From assembly GCF_014489535.1 (NCBI RefSeq), contig NZ_CP060783.1, positions 248,001-312,000 of the forward strand: 64,000 bases of DNA, given 5' to 3'. The position numbers were made by a program, and so were the translations under genes. This document shows, piece by piece, positions 29,318-40,690 of this stretch. This DNA comes from Diaphorobacter aerolatus (GTDB lineage: Bacteria; Pseudomonadota; Gammaproteobacteria; Burkholderiales; Burkholderiaceae_C). How positions within the stretch are numbered: position 1 is the stretch's first letter; the number at the start of each line of letters is the position of its first letter. The notes under the pieces are model-generated. The model did not search any database. It saw nothing but the letters and a program-made list of their open reading frames with translations, and was not told the origin of the DNA.

Positions 29318-29337
29318 TACTGTATATTTAAACAGTA
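29318..29337. promoter_or_regulatory. LexA (SOS) box of imuA-imuB-dnaE2
   Basis: TACTGT ATATTTAA ACAGTA: a full CTGT-N8-ACAG LexA operator with matching flanks, very near the proteobacterial consensus. It lies 24 bases before the imuA ATG, so LexA bound here should block transcription until DNA damage. Confidence 0.93.
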
Positions 29338-29360
29338 TTTATTTGATGATTCATTGACCG

Positions 29361-30238
29361 ATGACCGCCGCCAACCCCTATCCCTTAGCCGCCCCGGCAG
29401 GAGCGCACAGGCTTGCCGCCATCGAGCCGGCGAGCCTGTCGCGGCTGGGTGTCTGGAGGGGGGAGATTGGCAGTCGGCCAATGATGATGCGACCGTGCGC
29501 ACCTTGGCGTCGGGGTATGCGGCGCTGGATGCGCAACTGCCCGGCGGCGGCTGGCCTTTGGGAGGCATGTCGGAGATGCTGCTGCCCGCCGCGTTGCATC
29601 CCGAGTGGAGTCTCGTCGCCAAGGCGCTTGCGCAGGTGCTTTCGCAGCAGCCTCAGCAACACGCGGTGCTGGTGGCGCCGCCGTTCCAGATGTTTGCGCC
29701 CTTCGCGGAGATTTCAGGCGTTGCCGCGCGGCAGTTGTGCTGCGTGCATTCCGGACACACGGAACAGGAACATGGAGCGCGCAAGAGAGGCCAGATGGGC
29801 GATGCCCGCAGCGTCTGGGTCAGCGAGCAGGCCCTGCGTTGCGGTGATGTCTGCGCGGTGCTCGCGTGGTTGCCGCATGCCCAGTCGCAGGCGCTGCGGC
29901 GTCTGCAATTGCTGGCCGCGCAGCAGCGGCAACTGCTGTGGGTGTTCCGGCCCGAACAGGCGCGGGCGCAGTCTTCTCCCGCGCCGCTGCGCCTGTGGCT
30001 GCGCGTGCTGGACAGGAGCGTACAGGTTCATGTGATCAAGCGGCGCGGTCCATCCCTGACGACGCCGGTGGAATTGCCGCTGCTGCACGAGCGGCTGCTG
30101 GCCGAGCTGGCGGCGCAGGCGCGGCGCAAGGAACGCTCGCATGCGGACGCGACCGCCATGCTGCGTGCGCTCAGGGCCACGGGATCGCAGGAGGTGCCCC
30201 ATGCATTGGATGGCATGGCGTTTGCCGCTCGGCGATGA
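29361..30238 (+). CDS. imuA: ImuA, SOS mutagenesis cassette (frame break near N-terminus)
   Basis: A RecA/SulA-like protein of about 292 residues, an essential partner of ImuB and DnaE2 in damage-induced mutagenesis. Recognised by SGYAALDAQLPGGGWPLGGMSEML and VLVAPPFQMFAPF. The start is ATG 29361 (MTAANPYPL), after the LexA box; a longer frame starting at 29303 would begin upstream of the box and is rejected. The six-G run at 29458-29463 must be seven to join the true N-terminus (VWRGGDWQSAN) to the rest. It overlaps imuB by 38 bases. Confidence 0.88.
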
Positions 30239-31586
30239 GCAGCTTGCGAACATGTCTGCATCGGCCATTGCGGCCTGCGGCTGGTGGGCGCTGCAGTTCA
30301 CGCCCAATGTGGCCGTGCTCGACGAGGCCTTGCTGCTGGATGTGCAAAGTGCCGAGCGACTCTGGGGCGGGCGTGCCGCGCTGCGGCGCTTGCTGCTCGA
30401 ACATGTGCCGCAGTCGTCGTCGGTGCCTCACGATTGTGCCGACGCGCGCAGCCACTGGGCCGAGGGACCCACGGCCTTGCAGGCGCTCGCGCTGCTGCGT
30501 CTCAAACACGGCGGTGGGCCACGGCCATCGCAGATTCCGCAAGGCTTGCCGATGCATACGTTGACGGCGCTCAGGCCGCATCTGACGACGTTGAACAATC
30601 TGGGTTGCCGCACGCTGGGCGATGTGCGCGCCTTGCCGCGCGCGGGCGTGGCGCGCAGGCTGGGGGCACAGAGCCTGCTCGCACTTGACCAGCTATGGGG
30701 CGAGCGCGCCTGTCCGCTGTCCTGGCTCGAGCTGCCCGGGCATTTCGATCTGGAGCTGGAACTGCCGTACATCGCCGCATCTTCTGCCGATCTGCTGCAC
30801 GCATCCGAGCATCTGCTGACCGCGCTGCAAGGCTGGCTGCGCGCGCGCCATCAGGGTGTGCTGCGACTGAGCATGCGCTGGAAACATGATCTGCGGCGGC
30901 TCGATGGGGTCGATCTTGCGCCCTGGGGCGAGATGGAACTGCGCACGGCAGAGCCCTTGCAGGAGCTGTCGCATCTGCGGCGTTTGCTGGCCGAGCACAT
31001 GGCGCACGAGCGGCTGGCTGCGCCGGTCAACCGGCTCACCATGAAAACGCTGGAGATTCAGCCCGTCAGGCAGCTGAACGAAAGCCTGTTGCCCAAGTCG
31101 GCCAACGAGAGCGATGGCGAGCCATGGAATCAGTTTGTCGAACGGGTGAGCGCGCGGCTTGGCGAAGATTGCCTGCGCGTGCCGACAAGACAGGCTGATC
31201 ATCGGCCCGAGCACATGCAGATCTGGCAAAGCGCCAGTCATGTGATGCGCCTGGACGCGCACCGAAAAGCGGACATGGATGCCGATCCACGGGCCGCGCT
31301 CTGGCCCGCATGGCTTTTGCCCGCGCCCGAGTTGCTCGCGACACGCCAGCACAGGCCCTGTCTGCGCGGACAGACCTTGAGCCTCAAGGCTGGCCCCGAG
31401 CGGTTTGAAAGCGGCTGGTGGGAGGCCGAAGACGCGTTGCCGAAGGAAGGCTCGATCGGTCCCCCGGCCGCACCGGGAGGCAGCAAGCGCGAGTATTTCG
31501 TCGCTCACAATGCCGCCGCAGGCTGGGTGTGGATCTTTCGCGAAACCAGCACGCTCGATTGGTATCTGCACGGGTTCTATGGATGA
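30201..31586 (+). CDS. imuB: ImuB, catalytically inactive Y-family polymerase-like protein
   Basis: A 461-residue Y-family polymerase relative. In place of the metal-binding DxD-type N-terminus it reads WALQFTPNVAVLDEALLLDV, consistent with ImuB serving as a scaffold linking DnaE2 to the beta clamp. I start at ATG 30201 (MHWMAWRLP), 5 bases after AGGAGGT; an upstream in-frame start inside imuA has no such site. Its stop overlaps the dnaE2 start by ATGA. Confidence 0.92.
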   Translation: MHWMAWRLPLGDEQLANMSASAIAACGWWALQFTPNVAVLDEALLLDVQSAERLWGGRAALRRLLLEHVPQSSSVPHDCADARSHWAEGPTALQALALLRLKHGGGPRPSQIPQGLPMHTLTALRPHLTTLNNLGCRTLGDVRALPRAGVARRLGAQSLLALDQLWGERACPLSWLELPGHFDLELELPYIAASSADLLHASEHLLTALQGWLRARHQGVLRLSMRWKHDLRRLDGVDLAPWGEMELRTAEPLQELSHLRRLLAEHMAHERLAAPVNRLTMKTLEIQPVRQLNESLLPKSANESDGEPWNQFVERVSARLGEDCLRVPTRQADHRPEHMQIWQSASHVMRLDAHRKADMDADPRAALWPAWLLPAPELLATRQHRPCLRGQTLSLKAGPERFESGWWEAEDALPKEGSIGPPAAPGGSKREYFVAHNAAAGWVWIFRETSTLDWYLHGFYG

Positions 31587-34500
31587 GCGCCATGGCCGCA
31601 GAACACGCTCCGCCCACACTTGCCCTGCCGGGGTATGCGGAACTGCACTGCCTCAGCAATTTCAGCTTTCAACGCGGAGCCTCGCATCCAGCGGAACTGG
31701 TGGAGCGCGCCGAGCAACTGGGTTATGTGGCGCTCGCCATCACCGATGAATGCTCGGTCGCCGGCGTGGTGCGAGCCTGGCTGGCCGTGCAGCATCTGGT
31801 GGCCAGGCGCAAGGAAGATCAGGCGAAGGGAGAGGCTCTGCGGGACTTCGAGCTTGCCTTGCTCTATGGCAGCGAGTTCCAGTTCGGCGATCTGTGCATC
31901 GTCGCCATTGCACGGGATTTGCAGGGCTGGGGTGATCTGTGCGAATTCATCACGGCCGCGCGTTCAGCGGCGCTCAAGGGCTCTTACCGGCTGACTTCGG
32001 CATCACCCTGGCGGCTGCTGCATGGCTGCGAACTGCTGATTGCGCCGCATCGCGCGGCCTTCATGCTCGGCGATGGCGAGGCGACCCTTTTGACCCAGGC
32101 GTTGGAGAGCGCAAAAGCCATGCTGGGCTGCGATTTCTCGATTGCGGTGGAATTGCACAAGGGCTCCGGCGACAGTCTGTGGCTGCAGATGCTGGAGCAG
32201 GCCGCGCAGAGTCTGAACCTTCTGCTGGTGGCTGCGGGTGGCGTGCTGATGCATGAGCGCGCGCGCAAGTCGCTGCTGGATGTGATCACCGCCGTGGGGC
32301 AGGGCTGTAGCGTGGCCGAGTGCGGACATGCGCTCGAGCCCAATGCCGAGCGGCGCTTGCGAACCCGCGCGCAACTGGCCTCCGTGTATCCGCCGCAATT
32401 GCTGGCGGCCACGCTCGCGGTGGCGCGCCGCTGCGAATTCAGGCTGGAGCAGATTCGCTACAACTATCCGCTGGAAACCGTTCTTGCGGGAAAGACCGCG
32501 CAACAGACGCTGGCCTGGCTCACCTGGGAAGGCGCGCGCGGCTGGTATCCGCACGGCATTCCCCTCGACATACAGAACCAGATCCACAACGAACTCGACC
32601 TGATCGCCGACCTGGGCTACGAGATGTACTTTCTGACCGTGCATGACATCGTCCGGTTTGCACGCAGCCAGGGCATTCTGTGCCAGGGACGGGCTCTGCC
32701 GCCAATTCGGTGATCTGCTATTTCCTTGGCATCACGGCGGTGAAGCCGGAAAAGGGCAATCTGCTGTTCGAGCGCTTCATCAGCAAGGAGCGCAAGGAGC
32801 CGCCCGACATCGACGTGGACTTCGAGCACGAGCGGCGCGAGGAAGTCATCCAGTACATCTACGAAAAGTACGGCCACGAGCGGGCGGCCATCACGGCGGT
32901 CGTCATCTCCTACCGGCTGCGCAGCGCATTGCGCGATGTCGGCAAGGCACTGGGCGTGGCGCCTGCCTTGGTCGATGCGTTCGCAAAAGACCATCACTGG
33001 TTCGACGAAGGCGCCGCAGAAGATCGCCTGCAGGGACTGGCCCTCGACGTGGGCGTGTGCATCAGCGCACATGCGGCGCACTGGTGGCTCAAGCTGACGC
33101 GAGAACTCTACAAATTCCCGCGCCATCTGAGCCAGCACGTGGGCGGCTTCGTGCTCACGCAGGACAAGCTCACGCGCCTGGTTCCCATCGAGCCGGCCAG
33201 CATGGAAAAGCGCTCGATCATCCAGTGGGACAAGGATGACCTCGATGCCATGAACCTGCTCAAGGTCGACGTGCTGGCGCTCGGGATGCTCACCGCGCTG
33301 CGTCGCTGCGTGGACATGCGCAACACCCTCCGCGAGGAGCCGTGGACGCTGCTCAGCGAGATTCCGACGGAAGACCCTGCCACTTACGAAATGATCTGCG
33401 CGGCGGACACCGTTGGCACCTTCCAGATCGAAAGCCGCGCCCAGATGAGCATGCTGCCGCGCCTGCAGCCGCGCGAGTTCTATGACCTGGTGGTGGAGGT
33501 CGCCATCGTGCGGCCCGGGCCGATTCAGGGCGGTATGGTGCACCCCTACCTGATCGCGAGAGAACGCAAGCGAAACGGGGGCGAACTACAGCTCGAAAAG
33601 CCGGAACTCAGGCCGGCCCTGGAGCGCACGCTCGGCATCCCCATCTTTCAGGAACAGGTCATGCAGATCGCGATGGCCGCCGCGGGTTTCACGGCCGCCG
33701 AAGCCGACGCGTTGCGTCGCTCGATGGCCGCGTGGAAGCGCACGGGCGGCGTGCACCACTTCAAGGATCGCGTGATCGAGGGCATGGTGAACAATGACTA
33801 CCGGCGCGAATTCGCAGAGCAAATCTTCCAGCAGATGCTCGGCTTCGGCGAATACGGCTTTCCCGAAAGCCACGCCTACAGCTTTGCCTTGCTCGCCTAC
33901 GCCAGTGCATGGTTCAAGCGCCATGAACCGGCGTGCTTTCTGGCCGCGCTGCTCAACTCGCAACCCATGGGCTTCTACACGCCGTCGCAACTCGTGCAGG
34001 ACGCACGCAGGCACGGCGTGCGCGTGCTGCCGGTCGATGTGACGGCCAGCGATTGGCTCAGCACGCTGGAGGCACCGCTCGCGCCGATTCGCGACATCGA
34101 GCAGCCGCAGCCCGCTGTTCGGCTGGGCTTGAATTTTGTGGCGCATCTCGAAGGCACTGCGGCCCAGCGACTGCTCGCCGCGCGCGCGCAGGCCCCGTTT
34201 GAAAGCACACAGGATCTGGCGCTGCGCGCGCAGCTCGACCGCCATGACCTGCAGGCACTCGCCGCAGCCGATGCCATGACAAGTCTTTCCGGGCACCGCC
34301 GCCAGCAAATGTGGGATGCCGCAGCCCAATGGCGCGCGCCCCCGTTGCTGCGGGAAACGCCGACGCACGAGCACCGCCTGGAGTTGCCCGAAGCGAAAGA
34401 GGGCGAGGCGATTCTGTTCGACTATGCGGCCACCGGCCTCACGGTGGTTCGCAGCCACCCGCTGAGTCTGTTGCGCAGCAAGCTCGACCGCTGGAAAATC

Positions 34501-34851
34501 CGCACCGCCGCGCAGTTGCTGGACATTCCCGACGGCCGACGCATGCGTGCCGCCGGCATCGTCACCGTGCGCCAGCGGCCCGGCACGGCCAAGGGCACGA
34601 TGTTTGTCTCGCTCGAAGATGAAACCGGCACGGTGAACGTGGTGGTATGGCCGTCAATTCTCGAGAAGTGGCGCGAGCCGCTATTGCGCTCCCGCCTGCT
34701 GGCCGTGGAGGGCACATGGCAACGCAGCCAGCCCAACAAAAGCGCACCGCAACACGCGACCTGCCATCTGATTGCCGAACGGGTGATCGATCTGACACAG
34801 CTGCTTGGTCGATTGGGCCCGGTGCTCAACGGCAGCCGGGATTTTCACTAA
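31583..34851 (+). CDS. dnaE2: error-prone DNA polymerase DnaE2 (one frame break)
   Basis: C-family polymerase of about 1089 residues that does damage-induced translesion synthesis with ImuA/ImuB. The PHP domain starts at AELHCLSNFSFQRGASHP; the palm has PPDIDVDFEHERREEV with catalytic Asp residues; a helix-hairpin-helix and an OB fold (IVTVRQRPGTAKGTMFVSLED) follow. Start at ATG 31583, overlapping the imuB stop. The frame breaks at GGG 32691-32693; one extra G gives QGRGSAANSVICY. Convergent with the PrpD-like gene, 15 bases away. Confidence 0.94.
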
Positions 34852-34866
34852 GCGGCGCTGTATTGC

Positions 34867-36201
34867 TCAGCACAACGCGCCGAGATCCTTCGCCTCATCG
34901 AGCTTCCACAGCGCAGCCGAGAGCGTCTTGCTGCGCGCTTCGCCCAGGGTGGGCAGGCCGAGCTCCAGAAATTTGTCGTTGAGTTCCGCATCTGTGAGCG
35001 GCAGGTCCGGGTCGCCCTTGCGCGTGGGCTGGAGCATCGAGTGTTGCTGGCCGCCCTTGGTGGTGATGCTGACCTGGGCCGATCGTTGGCCGGGGAAGCG
35101 GGCGTCGGCGGTTTCGTCCACTTGCAGTTCGATGCGCGACATGAGCGCGCGGATGGCGGGGGAGGCGAGGCGTTCGGGCTCGAAGGCCGCGAGGCGCACG
35201 CTGCCGTGAATGAGCGCGGTCGCCACCACGAAGGTGATGCTGAAGCGCGCCTCGGGAGCCGTTGTCGGGTGGCTATTGCCCGCTACGGCAATTGCGGGCG
35301 AGTAGGTGGCGATGACGACCTTCTCGATGTCCTGCACGTCGATGCCGTGCCGTTGCTGAAGCGTGAGCACGCCGTCGATGGGAGCGAATGTGTGGCCGCA
35401 GCAGGCGTGGTTCTTGAAGGTCATGGAGTTGATGTTGAACGCTGTGCCGAGATCATCCAGCGCATGGCTCCAGTCCGGGCTGTTGCTCATGGCATGGCCG
35501 AGGCCGGCCTCGCCCTCGAATACATCCAGCGATGAGATCACGCCCTGTTGCGCCATCATGGCCGCCGTCACGCCGGCTTCGGCGGCGCGGCCCGAATGCA
35601 GTGGCTTGGCCAGCGAGTCCATCTTGAAGGCCTGTTGCAGTCCCGCCGCGAACGTGGCCGAGAGCGCGATGGCGTTGGCGGTCTGCACCGCGTTCAGACC
35701 CAGCAGATAGGCCGCGGCCGTGGCTGCGCCGAATGTGCCGACCGTGCCGGTGTTGTGCCAATGCTGGTAGTGCGTGCGGCCCAGCGTGCGGCCGATGCGG
35801 GTCGAGGTCTCGTAGCCCGCGATGGCGGCCTTGAGGAATTCCATGCCACTCACTTCAAGCGCCTGTCCCACGGCCATCGCGGCGGAGAACGTGGGCGCAC
35901 CGGGGTGGTAGATCGCTTCGCGGTAGATGTCGTCGACCTCGGCGGTGTGCGAGGCCGTGCCGTTGATCAGTGCTGCGGCCCGGGTGCTTGCGGCGCGGCC
36001 GAGTGGCAGTCGCGCCTTGCCCTGATCGAGTTCCAGCGCCAGCGATTTTTCCACCATGGGCGTGGGCGCCATCGGGTAGCCCGCGAGCAGGGCGCCATAC
36101 CAGTCGACGAGGGCGCGCCTGGCGTGATGCATGACTTCGGCACCGACCGGGGTGTTGTGGAAATCGGCGGTGAATCGACCTAGTTTTTCGCTGACAAACA
36201 T
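34867..36201 (-). CDS. MmgE/PrpD family protein
   Basis: A 444-residue MmgE/PrpD-fold protein. Family members include 2-methylcitrate dehydratase, cis-aconitate decarboxylase and itaconate-related enzymes. Seen: ALVDWYGALLAG, NGTASHTAEVDDIYREAIYHPGAP, the HNTGTVGTFGAATAAA segment and HACCGHTFAPIDG. Start at 36199-36201 (MFVSEKLG); the frame is open upstream without family likeness. It is divergent from the acyl-CoA dehydrogenase operon, suggesting a shared pathway. The substrate cannot be told from sequence. Confidence 0.9.
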   Translation of the reverse strand: MFVSEKLGRFTADFHNTPVGAEVMHHARRALVDWYGALLAGYPMAPTPMVEKSLALELDQGKARLPLGRAASTRAAALINGTASHTAEVDDIYREAIYHPGAPTFSAAMAVGQALEVSGMEFLKAAIAGYETSTRIGRTLGRTHYQHWHNTGTVGTFGAATAAAYLLGLNAVQTANAIALSATFAAGLQQAFKMDSLAKPLHSGRAAEAGVTAAMMAQQGVISSLDVFEGEAGLGHAMSNSPDWSHALDDLGTAFNINSMTFKNHACCGHTFAPIDGVLTLQQRHGIDVQDIEKVVIATYSPAIAVAGNSHPTTAPEARFSITFVVATALIHGSVRLAAFEPERLASPAIRALMSRIELQVDETADARFPGQRSAQVSITTKGGQQHSMLQPTRKGDPDLPLTDAELNDKFLELGLPTLGEARSKTLSAALWKLDEAKDLGALC

Positions 36202-36414
36202 GGTGCTTGTTCTCCGGAAGATGTGAGAGTTTTTGTCCCGATTTTTGAAGACATGGCTGCAATCATCCAGCGGATCGCGCTTGCGCAGGAAGACGAGTTG
36301 TCTGTGAGTCATGTGTTTTGGTTCTTTCTCGCGGCAAAACCGGAAGAACTGGACGGCGGCTTGCCACTGCATGATTTGCCCATCGAACAACCACCCATTG
36401 GGGCTTTTTGCATC

Positions 36415-37570
36415 ATGGACTTCACACTTTCGCCGGAGCATCAGGAATTCGCAGACAGCGTGGCGCGCTTTGCCAGGGACAAGCTGGCACCCGGCGCGCT
36501 GGAGCGGGCGCATTCGTCCCACTATCCGTGGGACACCGCCAGGCTTCTGTCGGAACAAGGGCTGCTCGGCATCACCTTTCCCGAGGAGGATGGTGGCCAG
36601 GGCGGCACGCTGATGCATGCGGTACTCGCGATCCAGCAGGTGGCGCTGCATTGCCCCAAGAGCGCGGACATCGTGCAGGCCGGCAACTTCGGGCCGATCC
36701 GCACCTTCGTGGAATATGCTTCGCCCGAGCAGAAAAAGCGTTTTCTGCCCGATCTGCTGGCCGGACAAAAACTCATCTCTTTGGGCATGACCGAGCCGGA
36801 TGCGGGCTCTGCCGTGACCGAGCTGAAGACCAGCGCCACCGAGGACGGCGATCACTACATCATCAATGGCAGCAAGGTGTTCTCCACGCACAGTCCCGAG
36901 GCCGAACTGTTCCTGGTCTATGTGCGCTTTGGCCCCGGTGTGGGCGGCATCGGCTCGGTGCTGATCGAAAAGGGCACGCCGGGTTTCGAGGTTGGCAAGC
37001 CGTCGAGCTTCATGAACGGCGAGCAGTGGTCGCAACTGTATTTCGAAAACTGCCGCATTCCCAGGGAAAACGTGCTGCTCGGGCGGGCGGTTTCAAGAAG
37101 CAGATCTCGGGCTTCAACGTGGAGCGTCTGGGCAACTCGTCGCGCGCGCTGGCGCTGGGTCGCTATGCGTTCAACCATGCGCGCGAGCATGCGCTCACCC
37201 GCAAGCAGTTTGGGCGCGAACTGTGTGAATTCCAGGGCCTGCAATGGAAGTTTGCCGAGATGTGGATGAAGCTCGAGCAGGCGCAACTGCTGCTCTACAA
37301 GGCAGCACTGGAAGGCGAACATGGGCTGCCGAGCGCCCAGAGCACAGCGATGGCCAAGCTCGCGTGCAACATGGCCGGTTGGGATGTCTCCAACGAAGCA
37401 CTGCAGGTGATGGGGGCATGGGCTTCAGCCAGGAAGCGCTGATCGAGTACTGCGTGCGCCGCACGCGTGGCTGGATGATCGCCGGAGGCTCCATCGAAAT
37501 CCTCAAGAACCGCATCGCGGAAGGCGTGTTTGATCGCACCTTCTCGCAGCGTGCGCCCAAGGCCGCCTGA
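36415..37570 (+). CDS. acyl-CoA dehydrogenase (two frame breaks)
   Basis: Acyl-CoA dehydrogenase of about 385 residues after correction. Features: MDFTLSPEHQEFADSVARF, LGMTEPDAGSAVTELKTSA (FAD/substrate loop), YIINGSKVFSTH, GRYAFNHAREHALTRKQFG and C-terminal MIAGGSIEILKNRIAE. The frame breaks at GGG 37085-37087 (adding G gives LLGRGGFKKQ) and at GGGGG 37412-37416 (adding G gives QVMGGMGFSQEAL). Start at ATG 36415. First gene of a five-gene rightward operon with Bug, CoA ligase, hydrolase and LysR genes. Confidence 0.9.
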
Positions 37571-37621
37571 GTCGGTCGCCAGCCATCCACGGGATTCACC
37601 CTCATCCAAGGAGACACACCC

Positions 37622-38596
37622 ATGCAACGCAGATTCGCAAACCTCGCCCTCGCTTCGCTGTGCGCACTGGCTTTCACGGGCGCCCATGCCGCAGGTGCCG
37701 ATGGCTATCCCGCCAAGACGGTGAAGATCATCGTCGGCTTTCAGGCGGGTGGTCCGACCGACGTGACCGCGCGCCTGATCGCACGCGCCCTGTCGGACGA
37801 ACTCAAGGTGCCGTTCATCGTGGAAAACAAGCCCGGCGCGACCAGCAACATCGCCTCGGAAATGGTGGCCGCTGCCGCGCCCGACGGCTACACGCTGCTG
37901 GTGGCTGCGTCGCCGCTCACGATGAACAAGTTCGTGTTTCCGCAGCAGAAATTCGATCCGATCAAGAGTTTCGAGCCGATCTCCAAGATTTCCTCGGCCC
38001 CCGGCGTGCTGGCGATCAGCCCGAATCTGCCGGCCAGGAACTGGAAGGAGTTCGAGGCGCTTGCCAGGAAGAAGCCCGATGCACTGTCCTATGGCAGCAC
38101 GGGACAGGGCGGCTCTCAGCACATGGCGATGCTGCGGCTTGAGCAGCTCACCGGCATCAAGATGGTGCACGTGCCCTATGGCGGCACGACCGGCGTGATC
38201 AACGACCTGATGGGCAGCGTGATCGACGTGGCCTTCATGACATCCACGGGCGCGATGCCCAACCTTGAAGCAGGCAAGGTGCGACCGATTGCGATTGCCG
38301 GGCCGCAGCGGTTGCAGGGTCTGCCGAACGTGCCGACCTTCAAGGAGCTTGGCGTGCCCGAGATGAAGTCCGATTCCTGGAATGCTCTGCTGGCACCGGC
38401 TGGAACGCCCAAGCCGGTCATCGACAAGCTGGCCGCGGCGGTGCAGAAGGCCGTCAAGACGCAGATCTTCAAGGACACGCTGATTCCGCAGGGAGCGGTG
38501 CTGATCGGCAATTCTCCGCAAGAATTCAAGGCCGAATTGAGCGAGGAAGTGTCCTTCTGGGGCGATCAGTTCAAGAAAGCAAAAATCGGAAACTGA
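37622..38596 (+). CDS. Bug-family substrate-binding protein
   Basis: A 324-residue Bug/TctC receptor. Signal peptide 1-23 (LALASLCALAFTGAHAA), then YPAKTVKIIVGFQAGGPTDVTARL, VENKPGATSNIASE, HVPYGGTTGVINDLMGSVI and LPNVPTFKELGVPEM. AAGGAGAC precedes the ATG. It lies between an acyl-CoA dehydrogenase and a CoA ligase (4 bases to the ligase start), so its ligand is probably the acid activated by that ligase (inference). Confidence 0.92.
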   Translation: MQRRFANLALASLCALAFTGAHAAGADGYPAKTVKIIVGFQAGGPTDVTARLIARALSDELKVPFIVENKPGATSNIASEMVAAAAPDGYTLLVAASPLTMNKFVFPQQKFDPIKSFEPISKISSAPGVLAISPNLPARNWKEFEALARKKPDALSYGSTGQGGSQHMAMLRLEQLTGIKMVHVPYGGTTGVINDLMGSVIDVAFMTSTGAMPNLEAGKVRPIAIAGPQRLQGLPNVPTFKELGVPEMKSDSWNALLAPAGTPKPVIDKLAAAVQKAVKTQIFKDTLIPQGAVLIGNSPQEFKAELSEEVSFWGDQFKKAKIGN

Positions 38597-38600
38597 GCCC

Positions 38601-40675
38601 ATGTCGAACACATCCCCCACATCCTCCGATCTGTGCCAGGCGCTGCTCTATCCGCGCAGCGTCGCGCTGGTCGGCGCCTCCGACGACAGCCAGAAAACCG
38701 GTGGTCGTCCCCAGCAGTTCCTGCGCCGCGCGGGATTTGCGGGCAAGGTCTATCCAATCAATCCCAATCGCGAACAGGTGCAGGGCGAGCAGGCCTGGCC
38801 CTCGCTCGCGGCGCTGCCCGAAGTGCCGGACACCGTCTTCGTGCTGTCGCCCACCGATACCGTGGTGGACACGGTGCGCGAGTGCGCGCGCCTTGGAGTG
38901 AAGCTGGTGGTGATTCTGGCGAGCGGCTTTTCCGAGACCGGCCCCGAAGGCGCGGCGCGCGAAGAGGCGCTCGGCAAGATCGCCAGGGAGACTGGCATTC
39001 GCCTGCTGGGCCCGAGCAGCCTGGGCGTGGTCAATCCCTCCAACGGCCTGATGCTGACGGCGAACGCCGCATTTGCCGAGCCCGACATGCCCCGGGGCAA
39101 GGTGTTCGTCGCCTCGCACAGCGGCAGCATGATCGGCGCGCTGGTTTCGCGCGGCAAGGCGCGCGGGTGGGCTTTGCCGGACTGGTGTCGGTGGGCAGCG
39201 AGGTCGATCTGAGTGTCGGCGAAATCTGCATGGCGACGCTCGATGATCCGAACATCGAAGGCTACGTGCTGTTTCTCGAGAGCCTGCACCACGGTGACAA
39301 GCTCAAGGCCTTTGCGCGCGAGGCGGCTAGGCGCGGCAAGCCAGTGGTGGCGTACAAGCTGGGCCGGTCGAGCGCGGCGGCGGAGATGTCGGCCACGCAT
39401 ACCGGCGCGCTGGCGGGCGAGGACGACATTGCCGACGCGCTGCTCAAGGACCTCGGCGTGGTGCGCGTGGAGATGCTCGAGACGCTGTTTGAAGTCATGC
39501 CGCTTGCGAAGAAGCTGCCCGTCGCGCGCCGCATCCGCAAGCGCGTGGGAGTGGTCACCACGACCGGCGGCGGCGCGGCGATGGTGGTCGATCAGCTCGG
39601 CATTCGCGATGTGACGGTGGAGCCGGTTTCTCCCGAGACACTGGCCAAGCTGCAGGCGGCGAGCATTCCCGGCACGGCGGGCCGCGTGCTTGACCTGACG
39701 CTTGCGGGCACGAAATACGACGTGATGAAGAAGGCGCTCGACATCCTGCTCGAAGCCCCGGAGTTCGATCTGGTTGTCGCCGTGGTGGGCTCCTCGGCGC
39801 GCTTCAATCCCGATCTGGCTGTCAAACCCATCATCGACAGTGCCGATCATGACAAGCCGCTGCTCGCGATGCTCGTGCCCGATGCGCCCGACGCGCTCGC
39901 GCAACTGACCGAGGCGCAGATTCCTTGCTTTCGCACCCCCGAAGTCTGTGCCGATGCGATTGCGGCGGTGTTCGCGCGCCGTGAGCCTGGCCGCGTGGCC
40001 ACGGCTGGGCAGGTGCCCGATGCACGTTCGCTCAAGGAATCCGATGCCTACGCGCTGCTCGATGAACTGAAGGTGCCGCACGCGCCCGCAGCCACGTTTG
40101 CGATGGACGCGCCGCCCGCGGATCTGCCGTTTGACTATCCCGTGGTGGCCAAGGTCTGCTCGGCGCAGATTCCGCACAAGACCGAGGTCGGCGGTGTGCT
40201 GCTCGGCATCCAGAACGCACAGCAGTTGTCCGACGCCTTCACCACGCTCAGCCACAATCTGGCCGAACGCGCTCCGGGCATTGCCTGCGACGAGGTGCTC
40301 GTGCAGCCCATGCGCAAGGGCCTGACCGAAGTGCTGGTGGGCTACCGTGTCGATGTCGATGCGGGGCCGATCATCATGCTTGCGGCGGGCGGCATCTGGG
40401 CCGAGATCATGAAGGATCGCAGCATCCGGCTCGCCCCGGTGACGGTCGAAGTCGCGCAAGAGATGATCGGCGAGGTGCGCATGCTGCAGACCGTCGCCGG
40501 TCTGCGTGGCACGAAGAAAGGTGACCTGCGGGCGCTGGCGCAGACGATTGCCAACCTGTCGAATCTGGCGGTCAGGCCGGAACTCAAGGTCAGCGAGGCC
40601 GAGGTGAATCCGCTCATGGTCATGCCCGAAGGCGAGGGCGTGCTCGCGGTGGACGCATTGATTCTTCAGGCCTGA
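38601..40675 (+). CDS. acetate--CoA ligase (ADP-forming) family acyl-CoA synthetase (one frame break)
   Basis: About 691 residues: a CoA-binding domain (LLYPRSVALVGASDDSQKTGG), a succinyl-CoA-synthetase-like flavodoxin domain (GLVSVGSEVDLSVGEI, HTGALAGEDD) and a C-terminal ATP-grasp domain (PVVAKVCSAQIPHKTEVGGV, GGIWAEIMKD, VSEAEVNPLMVMP). It would make acyl-CoA from an acid, ATP and CoA. The frame breaks at GGG 39165-39167; one extra G restores KARGVGFAGLVSVG. Substrate unknown, probably delivered by the Bug system just upstream. Confidence 0.9.
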
Positions 40676-40690
40676 AACCGGGACCGGCGC

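Noticed and set aside
29303..29360. Upstream start for imuA.
   Set aside because: It would place the start codon before the LexA box and its first 50 residues are unlike ImuA.
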